DNA of 34,469 bases. Origin: Pseudomonadota bacterium (lineage in GTDB: Bacteria; Pseudomonadota; Gammaproteobacteria; Xanthomonadales; Rhodanobacteraceae). The notes under the pieces were generated by a model. It had not been told where the DNA came from. It saw only the letters and a list, made by a program, of their open reading frames with translations, and did not search any database. The translations under genes were made by a program, and so were the position numbers. The DNA lies in assembly GCA_018241145.1 (NCBI GenBank), contig JAFEEJ010000244.1, positions 1-34,469 of the forward strand, in the 5' to 3' direction. Positions 18,585 through 27,781 of this stretch are shown here, one piece after another (position 1 is the stretch's first letter; every line of letters starts with the position of its first letter).

Positions 18585-19064
18585 ATGAAACGAGCACCGA
18601 TGACCAGGACCGGCGCTGACCGGCTGCGTTCCGAACTGGAACGGATGAAATCCGTGGAACGCCCGCGCATCATCGCGGCGATCGCCGAGGCGCGCGCGCA
18701 CGGCGACCTGAGCGAAAACGCGGAATACCATGCCGCGCGCGAGCAGCAGAGTTTCCTCGAAGGCCGCATCAAGGAACTGGAAGGCGGGTTGTCGCACGCC
18801 GAGATCATCGATGTCTCGCGTCTGAACCCCGGGGCCAAAGTGGTATTCGGCGCGACGGTCGAACTGGAAGACGAGAACGGCGGCGAAGGCATCGTCTACC
18901 AGATCGTCGGCGACCTCGAGGCCGACATCAAGCAAGGGCGGATCGCGGTTTCCTCGCCGATCGCACGCGCCCTGATCGGCAAGAGCGAAGGGGATTCCTT
19001 CGAGTTCGACGCGCCGGGCGGCAAGCGTTGCTACGACATCGTGACGGTGAAGTACGAAGCATGA
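18585..19064 (+). CDS. greA: Transcription elongation factor GreA
   Basis: Rescues backtracked RNA polymerase by stimulating transcript cleavage; 159 aa. The N-terminal coiled-coil hairpin carries the catalytic acidic tip Asp41 and Glu44 in [17 protein letters not shown], the same positions as in E. coli. The C-terminal FKBP-like domain has [20 protein letters not shown], then [13 protein letters not shown] [16 protein letters not shown], and the end [10 protein letters not shown]. The ATG at 18585 is taken; a second ATG five codons on (MTRTGADRL) would give the shorter common start. It follows carB after 84 bp containing a heptad palindrome, and precedes recJ by 110 bp. Confidence 0.97.
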   Translation: MKRAPMTRTGADRLRSELERMKSVERPRIIAAIAEARAHGDLSENAEYHAAREQQSFLEGRIKELEGGLSHAEIIDVSRLNPGAKVVFGATVELEDENGGEGIVYQIVGDLEADIKQGRIAVSSPIARALIGKSEGDSFEFDAPGGKRCYDIVTVKYEA

Positions 19065-19174
19065 GCCCCGTCCTTCTTCCGCAGGGACAAGCAAGGGCGT
19101 GTCGGCAATCGCCCACGTCTTGAGCGGCAAATTGCGGCTTGCCACATTGCCGTGCGTTGCCGCATCCTCCCCGC

Positions 19175-21046
19175 ATGTCCGCATCCGCCCCGCGCACGTT
19201 GAGCATCGTCCGGCGCACTTTGTCCGGCCAACCTCGCGGCTGGCCCGATCACGTGCATCCGGTATTGCAGCGCGTGTATGCGGCGCGCGGCGTTCCGGGT
19301 CCGGAAGACGCACAGACGCGCTTGTCGGGGTTGCTGCCGCCGGATTCGATCCACGGCATCCATGCCGCGGCCGAATGGCTGACCGACGCGATCGCGCGGC
19401 AGTCGCGCATCGTGATCGCCGCGGACTTCGATTGCGACGGCGCCTGCGGTGCGGCGATCGCCGTGCGCGGACTGCGTGCGCTGGGTGCGCGGCAGGTCGG
19501 TTACGTCGTGCCGCATCGGATGGTGCATGGCTACGGCCTGTCGCCGGCGCTGGTGGAAACGCTGCAACCGGCCCCCGACCTGATCGTCACCGTGGACAAC
19601 GGCATCGCCTCGCACGCGGGCGTGGCGGCGGCGAAGGCGCGCGGCTGCAAGGTGATCGTCACCGATCACCATTTGCCGGGCGCGACGCTGCCGCAGGCGG
19701 ATGCGATCGTGAACCCGCAACTGGGCACGGATGCGCTTCGGAAAAACCTTTGCGGCGCGGGGGTGATGTTCTATTTGTTGCTCGCACTTCGCGCAAGGCT
19801 GCGGGAACAGGGTGGTTGTTTTTGCGATCATCCTGATCGCGAAGATCAAAATGCGCGCATCCCTGAGCGCACTTTTCAACAAGAGCGCTCCGAACCCGAC
19901 TTGTCGTCGTTGCTCGACCTGGTCGCGCTCGCCTCCGTCGCCGACATGGTGGCGCTGGATCGCAACAACCGCATCCTGGTCGAAGCGGGCTTGCGCCGCA
20001 TCCGCGCGGGCCGCGCCTGCGCCGGCATCCATGCGCTGATCGAAATCGCCGGTTGCGATCCGCGCAGGCTCGCTGCCGAGGATTTCGGCTATGCGCTGGC
20101 GCCCCGCATCAACGCGGCCGGCCGTCTGGAAGACATGACGCTCGGCATCGAGTGCCTGTTGACGGACGATCCGGTGCGTGCGAGCGAACTCGCCGCGATC
20201 CTGCACGGCATCAACGGACAGCGGCGCGGCCTGCAGGAAGCGATGATGGCGGAAGCGGAAACGATGCTCGCGCGCATCGAAGCGAATGCCTGCGGCGTTG
20301 CCCTGTTCGATCCGGCCTGGCATCCGGGCGTGATCGGCCTGGTCGCCTCGAAGATCAAGGAGCGGCTGCACCGGCCGGTGATCGCGTTCGCCCCGGACCC
20401 GGAAGGGGAATCCGCACCAATGGAAGAGCGCGCGCCGGGAAGCGCGCTTGTGGATCGTCGCGCACGGGAAGTGCGCAAGGGCCCGGATGTCCTGCGCGGC
20501 TCGGCGCGTTCCATCGCCGGGTTCCACATCCGCGACGCGCTGGCGGACATCGATGCGCGCGAACCGGGCCTGATCCTGCGCTTTGGCGGCCATGCGATGG
20601 CGGCGGGCTTGAGTTTGCGCGCCGTCGATTACGCACGCTTTGCGCAGTGCTTCGACGCGATCGCGCGCGAACGCATCGCGCCGGAATCGCTGCAACCGCT
20701 GTTGCACAGCGATGGTGAGCTTGCGCCCGTGGATTTCGATGCGGAGCTGGCGCGGCAGCTGCGCGCGGCCGGGCCGTGGGGACAGGGGTTTCCCGCGCCA
20801 CTGTTCGACAATGCATTCGAATGCACGGGCTGGCGGCGGATCGGCGCCGACCAGCGGCACCTGCGCATCCACCTGCGCGATCCGCGCGATGGCCGCGTGC
20901 ACGACGCCCTCTGGTTCCATGCGGACACCGAGCCGCCCGTCGGGAGCGCGGTGAGAATTGCCTACGAATTGGCGATCGAGGAATGGCGCGGCGTCGAGAG
21001 CCTGAGCTTGCGGGTGCGCGGCCTGTGGCCGGAACCGCAGGCGTGA
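19175..21046 (+). CDS. recJ: Single-stranded-DNA exonuclease RecJ, with two in-frame insertions
   Basis: 5'-3' ssDNA exonuclease of recombination and mismatch repair; 623 aa against 577 in E. coli. The DHH motifs are intact: IVIAADFDCDGACGAAIAV (I), VTVDNGIASHAG (II), and VTDHHLPG (III, the DHH triad). Next come ALAPRINAAGRLEDM and the DHHA1 part with WHPGVIGLVASKIKERLHRP then VIAF and RFGGHAMAAGLS. Against the E. coli protein as I remember it, about 18 extra residues lie near 214-240 (CFCDHPDREDQN region) and about 27 near 408-439 (between FAP and LRGSARSI). Both coincide with DNA palindromes. Both fall in loops between conserved blocks and keep the frame, so the protein is probably active. 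The start MSASAPRTLS is inferred; no ribosome binding site is clear. Confidence 0.95.
   Translation: MSASAPRTLSIVRRTLSGQPRGWPDHVHPVLQRVYAARGVPGPEDAQTRLSGLLPPDSIHGIHAAAEWLTDAIARQSRIVIAADFDCDGACGAAIAVRGLRALGARQVGYVVPHRMVHGYGLSPALVETLQPAPDLIVTVDNGIASHAGVAAAKARGCKVIVTDHHLPGATLPQADAIVNPQLGTDALRKNLCGAGVMFYLLLALRARLREQGGCFCDHPDREDQNARIPERTFQQERSEPDLSSLLDLVALASVADMVALDRNNRILVEAGLRRIRAGRACAGIHALIEIAGCDPRRLAAEDFGYALAPRINAAGRLEDMTLGIECLLTDDPVRASELAAILHGINGQRRGLQEAMMAEAETMLARIEANACGVALFDPAWHPGVIGLVASKIKERLHRPVIAFAPDPEGESAPMEERAPGSALVDRRAREVRKGPDVLRGSARSIAGFHIRDALADIDAREPGLILRFGGHAMAAGLSLRAVDYARFAQCFDAIARERIAPESLQPLLHSDGELAPVDFDAELARQLRAAGPWGQGFPAPLFDNAFECTGWRRIGADQRHLRIHLRDPRDGRVHDALWFHADTEPPVGSAVRIAYELAIEEWRGVESLSLRVRGLWPEPQA
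19814..19894. repeat. In-frame insertion 1 in recJ, carrying the GCGATCA palindrome
   Basis: The segment encodes about residues 214-240 and includes GCGATCA TCC TGATCGC (19824-19840). The stretch 19823-19849 is a reverse-complement relative of 309-335. Composition (TTTTTG, AAGATCAAAA) differs from the surrounding recJ. Edges are approximate because no alignment was run. Confidence 0.5.
20396..20491. repeat. In-frame insertion 2 in recJ with two hairpins
   Basis: Two adjacent stem-loops lie here: AGCGCGC/GCGCGCT (20427-20448, loop GCCGGGAA) and GCGCAC/GTGCGC (20460-20476, loop GGGAA). The encoded peptide (EGESAPMEERAPGS, VDRRAREVRKGPDV) is charged and low in hydrophobic residues. It separates two conserved RecJ blocks. 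Confidence 0.5.
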
Positions 21047-21194
21047 GCTGCGCCGTCGCGGGCGATTCTTCCGGCCGACGGCGTGGGCGGCGCAGGGGCG
21101 CGCGGGGGTCGATGTGGAAGCATCCGCACGTGCGACGGTCATCGCTTCGTTTTAACGCACCCCCGGCCAGCATGCACCGCACGGAGGAGTGGCC

Positions 21195-21563
21195 ATGATC
21201 GAACAGATGAAGGACATGCCGGCAGGCACGCTGGGTTTCATCGCGCACGGGCAGGTGACCGCCGCCGATTACGAGAACCTGATCGTGCCGGACATCGAAG
21301 CCGCGTTCCAGTTGAATCGCCAGTTGCGGATGCTGTACGTGATCGCCGAAGATTTCACCGGCTTCGAAGCCGGGGCGATGTGGGACGATGCGCGTCTGGG
21401 CATCCGGCATTTCCTCGGTTGGGAGCGCGCCGCATTGGTGACCGACGTGACATGGTTGCGCAGTTTGGCGCACGCCATGGGCCTTCTGGTTCCCGCGGAA
21501 TTCCGCCTGTTCCGGCTGGCGGAGTTCAACGAGGCGAGAAACTGGATTTGCGAAGGCCTGTAG
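21195..21563 (+). CDS. SpoIIAA-like family protein
   Basis: 122-aa soluble protein resembling the SpoIIAA-like (STAS-related, PF11964-type) family: short beta-strands alternating with helices, LGFIAHGQVTAADYENLIVP near the N-terminus, LRMLYVIAEDFTGFEAGAMW in the middle, and FLGWERAALVTDVTWLR then EFRLFRLAEFNEARNWI at the end. Biological role is not established for this family; a lipid- or small-ligand-binding or regulatory function has been suggested. The ATG at 21195 has a strong GGAGG 7 nt upstream, better than the in-frame GTG at 21189. The 148-bp gap before it has no other feature I can support. It converges with the O-methyltransferase gene, 9 bp apart. Confidence 0.75.
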   Translation: MIEQMKDMPAGTLGFIAHGQVTAADYENLIVPDIEAAFQLNRQLRMLYVIAEDFTGFEAGAMWDDARLGIRHFLGWERAALVTDVTWLRSLAHAMGLLVPAEFRLFRLAEFNEARNWICEGL

Positions 21564-21572
21564 CGCAGGGCT

Positions 21573-22232
21573 TCATCGCTTCCGCGCCAGCGTCAGGCCA
21601 TCGCCGACCGGAAGCATGGACAGGTCGATGCGCCCGTCGCGGTGCAGCTTGTCGTTCAACGCCTGCAGGGCGCGCGTATCCTCGTCTTCGGACGGGCGCG
21701 CCACGTCGCCGCTCCACAGCACGTTGTCGATCGCGACCAGTCCGCCTGCGCGCAGCAATTGCAGGCAGCGTTCGTAGTAGGCGTCGTAGCCGGTCTTGTC
21801 CGCGTCGATGAAGGCGAAGTCGTACGTGCCCGCCTCGCCGGCCTGCAGCCGCGCGTCCAGCGTTTCGACGGCCGGCGCGAGTCGCAGGTCGATCTTGTGC
21901 GCCACGCCCGCGCGCTGCCAGTACGGCTTGCCGATCGAGGTGTATTCGTCGCTCACGTCGCAGGCGAGGATGCGTCCGTCGTCCGGCAACGCCAGCGCCA
22001 CGCTGAGCGCGCTGTAGCCGGTGAACACGCCGATTTCGATGCAGCGCCGCGCGCCGATCAGTTTCACCAGCAGCGCCATCAACTGGCCCTGTTCGGGCGA
22101 AATCTGCATCCGCGCGCGCGGATGCGTGCGGGTGGCCTCGCGCAGCGCGGCCTGCTCCGGATGCTCGCGCAGGGAATGCGCCAGCAGGTAGTCGTACACC
22201 GTGTCGTCGAGGTCGATCGTGCGTCGGGACAT
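21573..22232 (-). CDS. Class I SAM-dependent O-methyltransferase (family 3, COMT-like)
   Basis: Predicted cytosolic O-methyltransferase, 219 aa, of the catechol/caffeoyl-CoA O-methyltransferase type (PF01596). Motif I CIEIGVFTGYSALSVALALP starts near residue 64. Acidic SAM-contact residues are in RILACDVSDEY. The metal-binding segment FIDADKTGYDAYYERCL has Asp143/Asp145/Lys146, and AGGLVAIDNVLWSGDVA follows. N-terminal helices include SPEQGQLMALLVKL, the family's substrate-pocket lead. The start MSRRTIDLDD is chosen by fit to the family; the frame remains open upstream without similarity. Substrate is unknown, probably a small vicinal diol or phenolic. It is divergent from the secreted methyltransferase-like gene. 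Confidence 0.9.
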   Translation of the reverse strand: MSRRTIDLDDTVYDYLLAHSLREHPEQAALREATRTHPRARMQISPEQGQLMALLVKLIGARRCIEIGVFTGYSALSVALALPDDGRILACDVSDEYTSIGKPYWQRAGVAHKIDLRLAPAVETLDARLQAGEAGTYDFAFIDADKTGYDAYYERCLQLLRAGGLVAIDNVLWSGDVARPSEDEDTRALQALNDKLHRDGRIDLSMLPVGDGLTLARKR

Positions 22233-22319
22233 GGGCGGTTCCGTACGGGGAAATGCGAAATGTACGCCACCTGCCGTCAATCGGCGTAACCTCGTGTTTT
22301 CCGCTCGGGAGGACTGGCC

Positions 22320-23159
22320 ATGCCTCGGCACATCGGTTGGAAGACAGCAGCTCTCGCGTTCGCGGGAGCGCTGTGCATCGGGGGCGTTGCCCACGCGGCG
22401 GACAGCGGACCGATCGCGGCTTCCGGCGACTCCGCCGCGATGTTGAAGGAAGCGCTGGCCGGCCCGTGGCGATCGGAGGCCAACAAGGCGCGGGACAAGT
22501 ACCGGCATCCGGCCGAGACCCTGGCGTTCTTCGGCATCAAGCCGGACATGACCGTGATCGAACTCGACCCGGGCGGCGGCTGGTACACGGAAATCCTGGC
22601 GCCGTTCCTGTATGCCAACGGCCATCTGGTCGAAGCGGCATCGCCGCCGCGCAAGGGCGGCCCGTCGAAATTCGAGCAGAAGTTGAAGGCCGATCCGAAG
22701 GTGTACGGCCACATCGCCAGGGTGATTCCGTTCTCGCCGCCGCAACAGGTGGACCTCGGCGCCGACGCTTCGGCCGACATGGTGCTGACCTTCCGCAACG
22801 CGCACGACTGGTTGAACGACAGTCCGCAGACGCTGGATGCGGTATTCAAGGCCGCTTACAAGGTGCTGAAACCCGGCGGCGTGCTGGGCTTCACCGACCA
22901 CCGCGCCAGGCCGTTCGCGGACGCCGTGCAGAGTTCGAAAGCACTGCATCGCATCCCCGAGGACTACATGATCGAGGTCGGCCTGCGCAACGGCTTCCGG
23001 CTGGCCGGCGCATCGCAGGTCAATGCCAATCCGCAGGATCCGGAAGACATCAACATCCATCGCCTGCCGCCGGATCTTTCCGGCCCGGACGGCGAGCATG
23101 CGAAGATGCAGGCGATCGGCGAATCCGACCGCATGACGTTGAAGTTCGTCAAGCCTTGA
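22320..23159 (+). CDS. Exported class I SAM-dependent methyltransferase-like protein
   Basis: 279-aa precursor with a typical signal peptide (positive MPRHIGWK, hydrophobic ALAFAGALCIGGV, cleavage after AHA at residue 26). The mature part is a methyltransferase fold: VIELDPGGGWYTEILAPFLY (motif I, near 79-98), the acidic-poor VEAASPP, ADMVLTFRNAHDW (motif with Asn/Asp), and AYKVLKPGGVLGFTDHRA (post-motif region). Such predicted periplasmic methyltransferases (COG4798-like) are common in proteobacteria, but whether SAM is available outside the cytoplasm is unclear, so catalysis is unproven. A GGAGGA ribosome binding site lies about 7 nt before the ATG. Confidence 0.87.
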   Translation: MPRHIGWKTAALAFAGALCIGGVAHAADSGPIAASGDSAAMLKEALAGPWRSEANKARDKYRHPAETLAFFGIKPDMTVIELDPGGGWYTEILAPFLYANGHLVEAASPPRKGGPSKFEQKLKADPKVYGHIARVIPFSPPQQVDLGADASADMVLTFRNAHDWLNDSPQTLDAVFKAAYKVLKPGGVLGFTDHRARPFADAVQSSKALHRIPEDYMIEVGLRNGFRLAGASQVNANPQDPEDINIHRLPPDLSGPDGEHAKMQAIGESDRMTLKFVKP

Positions 23160-23197
23160 ACGCGCGGACTGTTCGCCGAATCGGAGGATGCAAGGAA

Positions 23198-23238
23198 GAT
23201 TCCGGGTTCTGCGCTTGCGCGCAGCCCCGGAATGACGG
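23198..23238. repeat. CCGGAATGAC-type palindromic repeat, third copy
   Basis: GATTCCGGGTTC at the left and CCCCGGAATGACG at the right enclose a CTGCGC TTGC GCGCAG hairpin. Same family and orientation as 1281-1326. It lies between the exported methyltransferase and FMN reductase genes and may act as a terminator-like structure. Confidence 0.65.
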
Positions 23239-23288
23239 AACAATCATGCGGATCGCCCGATCCGTCGAATCACCCAAGGAGTCGCAAC

Positions 23289-23840
23289 ATGCCTCTGAAA
23301 ATCGCGGTACTGGTGGGCAGCCTGCGCAAGGAATCCATCAACAGGAAGCTCGCGCGCGCATTGGAAAAACTGGCCGAAGGCAAGCTCTCGTTCGAATACA
23401 TCGGCATCGGCGACTTGCCGCTGTTCAACCAGGACCACGAGCGCGAATACCCGCCGGCCGCGCAGAAGATGAAGGAGCAGATCAGGAACGCCGACGGCGT
23501 GCTGTTCGTTACGCCGGAGTACAACCGCTCCGTTCCCGGCGTTCTGAAGAACGCGATCGATGTCGCCTCGCGGCCCTACGGCACCAATGCCTTCGCCGGC
23601 AAGCCCGGCGCGGTGATCGGCACGTCGCAGGGCGCGATCAGCACCGCGCTGGCGCAGCAGCACCTGCGCAACATCTGCGTGTTCCTCGACATCCCGATGC
23701 TGCAACAGCCCGAGGCCTTCGTCCGCTACAAGGATGGCCTGGTCGCGGACGACGGCACGGTCACCGACGAGGAGGTCCGCAAGTTCCTGCAGAACTTCGT
23801 GGACCACTACATCGCCTGGGCGGGCCGCTTCTCCGGCTGA
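23289..23840 (+). CDS. NADPH-dependent FMN reductase (ChrR/YieF-like)
   Basis: Flavodoxin-fold oxidoreductase, 183 aa, of the family that includes chromate/quinone reductase ChrR and azoreductases. The FMN-phosphate loop is VLVGSLRKESINRKLARAL near residues 8-26. The second flavin-contact motif VTPEYNRSVPGVLKNAID is at 74-91. The third, KPGAVIGTSQGAISTALAQQ then HLR, is typical. The likely role is two-electron reduction of quinones or other electrophiles. AAGGAG lies 8 nt before ATG 23289, which decides the start over an in-frame ATG at 23232 inside the palindromic repeat. Confidence 0.92.
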   Translation: MPLKIAVLVGSLRKESINRKLARALEKLAEGKLSFEYIGIGDLPLFNQDHEREYPPAAQKMKEQIRNADGVLFVTPEYNRSVPGVLKNAIDVASRPYGTNAFAGKPGAVIGTSQGAISTALAQQHLRNICVFLDIPMLQQPEAFVRYKDGLVADDGTVTDEEVRKFLQNFVDHYIAWAGRFSG

Positions 23841-23852
23841 TGGCGAACGGTT

Positions 23853-24245
23853 TCAGTGCGGCGCCTGGTCGGAAGACGCGCCGCAGCGCTTGCCGCCGCC
23901 GAGCATCGCGAGGCCGCCCAGGATCATGAAAGCCGGCCACCATGTCTGCCACGACAGGTCGAGCAGGAAAAGGACGGCCACCGCGATGATCGCCGAGCCG
24001 ACGAACAGATGGTGCACGACCGCGCCGTCGATCCTGCCGCTGCGCCGCCAGAGGTCCAGCGCGCGCGCCAGCGGCGCGATCGCGGCGATCAGGACGATCC
24101 ACGCCCACCAGTTCGGGGTGTCGAGGAACGGGATTGCGATGCCGAGATTGCGCAGCAGGAACAGCACGCCGAGACCGATCACGAATGCCGCCGGGAACAG
24201 GCGCCATTCGTGGCGTTGCGGGGTCGGGTCCGGATGGTCTGCCAT
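23853..24245 (-). CDS. Small membrane protein, LiaF/LiaI-type transmembrane domain
   Basis: 130-aa predicted inner-membrane protein with about four hydrophobic helices: LFPAAFVIGLGVLFLLRNLG, WWAWIVLIAAIAPLARAL, VGSAIIAVAVLFLLDLSW and WWPAFMILGGLAMLGGG. The pattern GLGVLFLLRNLG...WW resembles the LiaI-LiaF-like transmembrane region (DUF5668). Function is unknown; relatives are linked to cell-envelope stress. The ATG at 24245 is preceded by GGAGGA, while the longer open frame to 24359 is not protein-like. The end is polar (GKRCGASSDQAPH). It is divergent from prfB; the 147-bp gap holds a TGACA palindrome. Confidence 0.75.
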   Translation of the reverse strand: MADHPDPTPQRHEWRLFPAAFVIGLGVLFLLRNLGIAIPFLDTPNWWAWIVLIAAIAPLARALDLWRRSGRIDGAVVHHLFVGSAIIAVAVLFLLDLSWQTWWPAFMILGGLAMLGGGKRCGASSDQAPH

Positions 24246-24301
24246 GGCCGTTTCCTCCAGAGGTCGCGGCCACGATAGGACCGCAGCCGGCCTGCGGCCA
24301 G

Positions 24302-24313
24302 TGACAAATGTCA
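24302..24313. promoter_or_regulatory. Perfect 12-bp palindrome TGACAAATGTCA-type operator candidate
   Basis: TGACA AA TGTCA (24302-24313) lies 57 bp upstream of the LiaF-like gene start and about 80 bp upstream of prfB. Its size and symmetry suit a dimeric regulator. No matching regulator is in the window, and the identity is a guess. Confidence 0.3.
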
Positions 24314-24350
24314 GTCCTCGTTGCTGACGGCTGCGGCGGCGGCACGGCTT

Positions 24351-24359
24351 TGCTACCAT
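24351..24359 (+). promoter_or_regulatory. Extended -10 element for prfB (probable)
   Basis: TGCTACCAT resembles the carA element TGCTATCAT and lies 33 nt before the prfB ATG. No clear -35. A T8 tract follows at about 24367-24375. Confidence 0.45.
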
Positions 24360-24392
24360 CGCGCATCTTTTTTTTCATCGTGCAGCGACGCC

Positions 24393-25521
24393 ATGCTCGA
24401 GACCAATCCGATCCACGCGCGCATCGCGGACCTGCAAGGCCGCATCGCATCGCTACGGGGGTATCTTTGACTACCCGGCCAAGCGCGAACGCCTCGAAGA
24501 AGTAAGCCGCGAACTGGAAAACCCGAACATCTGGGACGATCCGCAGCGCGCGCAGGAACTGGGTCGTGAACGCGCACGGCTGCAACAGATCGTCGAAGGG
24601 CTGGATGCGATCGGCTCCGGGCTCGGCGACGCCTCCGAACTGCTCGAGCTCGCCGCGTCCGAAAACGACGAGGCCTCGGTGCGGACGATCGCGGGCGATG
24701 TGGATGCGTTGTCCGCGCGCGTGGAGAAACTGGAATTCCGGCGCATGTTCGCGGGCGAGCAGGATGCGGCAAATGCCTTCGTCGACATCCAGGCCGGCGC
24801 CGGCGGCACCGAGGCGCAGGACTGGGCTGAAATGCTGCTGCGCATGTACCTGCGCTGGGCCGAAGGCAAGGGCTGGAAGACCGAGCTGCTGGAAGCCAGC
24901 GCCGGCGAGGTGGCCGGCATCAAGTCGGCGACCTTCCGCGTCGAAGGCGATTACGCCTACGGCTGGCTGAAGACCGAGATCGGCGTGCACCGGCTGGTGC
25001 GCAAGTCGCCGTTCGATTCCGACAACCGCCGCCACACGTCGTTCGCGTCGGTATTCGTGTCGCCGGAAGTGGACGACGACATCGACATCGAGATCAATCC
25101 GGCCGACCTGAAAACCGACGTGTATCGCTCGTCCGGCGCGGGCGGCCAGCACGTCAACAAGACCGAATCCGCGGTGCGTATCACGCATGTCCCCTCAGGC
25201 ACCGTGGTCGCCTGCCAGACCGAACGTTCGCAGCACGCCAACCGCGACCGTGCCATGAAGATGCTGCGCGCCAAGCTGTACGAGCTGGAATTGCAGAAGC
25301 GCAACGCCGAGAAGGCCGCACTGGAAGCGACCAAGTCCGACGTGGGCTGGGGCAGCCAGATCCGCAACTACGTGCTCGACCAATCCCGCATCAAGGACCT
25401 GCGCACCGGCGTGGAACGCTCCGACACCCAGCGCGTGCTGGACGGCGATCTGGACGAATTCGTCGAGGCGAGTTTGAAGATGGGGCTGGAGGCGGGCGCG
25501 AGGCGTAGCGATGCAACGTGA
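24393..25521 (+). CDS. prfB: Peptide chain release factor 2 (programmed +1 frameshift)
   Basis: RF2 terminates translation at UGA and UAA. The coding sequence is join(24393..24467, 24469..25521), 375 aa. The first 25 codons run to CTT, meet an in-frame TGA (24468-24470), and a +1 slip continues with GAC. In the main frame SPF, the UGA-recognising tripeptide, falls at residues 205-207 ([10 protein letters not shown]). The catalytic GGQ is at 250-252 ([19 protein letters not shown]). Both are exactly the E. coli positions. The C-terminus is about ten residues longer than E. coli ([12 protein letters not shown]). Expression is autoregulated: low RF2 makes ribosomes pause at the TGA and shift frame. 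The second-frame part alone (for example from the ATG at 24679) would be a mis-annotation. Confidence 0.97.
24456..24471 (+). promoter_or_regulatory. RF2 programmed-frameshift signal
   Basis: CGGGGG TAT CTT TGAC: the internal Shine-Dalgarno-like GGGGG sits three bases before the slippery CTT, directly followed by the in-frame TGA and C. This equals the classical AGGGGGTATCTTTGAC site except for the first base. Confidence 0.97.
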
Positions 25522-25541
25522 TGTGACGGATACTTCGCAAT

Positions 25542-25670
25542 TCAGCCGGCGGCGGAGGACTCGGCAGCTTGTTGGTGCCCCCGAAGCGCCTTGCCGAACT
25601 GGTAACCCGCCCCGACGAGCATGCAAGCGAGCGCGACGGCCGCCAACCCGATCAGCATTTTCTTGAACAT
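25542..25670 (-). CDS. Small single-pass membrane protein (42 aa, hypothetical)
   Basis: Reading frame MFKKMLIGLAAVALACMLVG followed by AGYQFGKALRG and a polar tail (HQQAAESSAAG). The positive start plus one hydrophobic helix suggests either a membrane anchor or a short exported peptide; a Cys in LACML does not make a convincing lipobox. A purine-rich stretch with AAGGA sits close to the ATG. The frame is open further upstream to 26180, but that part is antisense to lysS. It is convergent with prfB (20 bp apart) and divergent from lysS. No family recognised. Confidence 0.5.
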   Translation of the reverse strand: MFKKMLIGLAAVALACMLVGAGYQFGKALRGHQQAAESSAAG

Positions 25671-25752
25671 GATCCTTGCCTCTCTCGTGGTGTGCGTCGG
25701 TAAACGCGATCGGTCAGGCGCCAAGATAGGGAAGTCGCGACGCGGAAGATAT

Positions 25753-25871
25753 ATGCGCAAAGTCATTCCTTTCCCCGAAGCCACGACGCGGTTCGGGGTG
25801 TATCCGAAAACCCGGGTCGTCGTTACCCTGCATGTCGCGTTGATGCCCAGTGCCAACGGGTTGGTAATTAC

Positions 25872-25875
<4 letters not shown>
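25753..25875 (+). CDS. Possible 40-aa leader ORF overlapping the lysS start
   Basis: ATG at 25753 with GGAAG 4 nt upstream opens a frame ([20 protein letters not shown]...) that ends with TGA overlapping the lysS ATG as ATGA. lysS has no Shine-Dalgarno of its own, so coupling is attractive. Third-position GC is about 70%, which is less than expected for a gene here. No homology is recognised and chance cannot be excluded. Confidence 0.3.
25773..25798 (+). promoter_or_regulatory. Hairpin in the lysS leader
   Basis: CCCCGAA pairs with TTCGGGG over a 12-nt loop, about 75 nt before the lysS ATG and inside the possible leader ORF. It could be part of an attenuator or merely mRNA structure. No T-box or lysine-riboswitch hallmarks were seen. 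Confidence 0.35.
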
Positions 25876-27398
<1,523 letters not shown>

Positions 27399-27481
27399 GC
27401 AATCGGTGACGACGATCCGGTTTGCCTGGCTCCTTCCCCTTCGACGGGTGGGCTTGATCTCACGCCAATCAGGATTTCCCA

Positions 27482-27781
27482 ATGTGGTACGCCATCACCG
27501 GAATTGACGTCGAGAATTCACTGGAAGCGCGCAAGGCCGCGCGTCCGGCGCACGTCGCGCGCCTGCAGGCATTGCTGGACGAGGGCCGGTTGTTGCTGGC
27601 CGGGCCGTTCCCCGCGATCGACGCGGAAGATCCCGGGCCGGCCGGATTCGACGGCAGCCTGATCATCGCCGGGTTCACCGATCTGGAAAGCGCACGCGAA
27701 TGGGCACAGGCCGATCCGTATGTCGCCGCGGGCGTGTATCGCGAAGTGAGCGTGCGGCCGTTCCGCAAGACGCTGCCATGA
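27482..27781 (+). CDS. YciI family protein
   Basis: 99-aa protein with the ferredoxin-like YciI fold: [80 protein letters not shown] and the end [11 protein letters not shown]. The His in RPAHVARL and an acidic residue are the conserved putative active-site residues of the family; the enzymatic activity is unknown in most members. It overlaps bolA by ATGA, forming a yciI-bolA pair as in several other proteobacteria, where linkage with septation genes (ispZ/yciA region) is also seen. Start at the ATG 27482; the ribosome binding site is weak (CAGGAT). Confidence 0.92.
   Translation: MWYAITGIDVENSLEARKAARPAHVARLQALLDEGRLLLAGPFPAIDAEDPGPAGFDGSLIIAGFTDLESAREWAQADPYVAAGVYREVSVRPFRKTLP

Noticed and set aside
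19065..19174. Small gene between greA and recJ
   Set aside because: Only short frames without a ribosome binding site or recognisable product.
24468..24470. In-frame stop in prfB suggesting a pseudogene
   Set aside because: It is the programmed-frameshift TGA with the complete CGGGGG-TAT-CTT-TGA-C signal; the rest of RF2 is intact.
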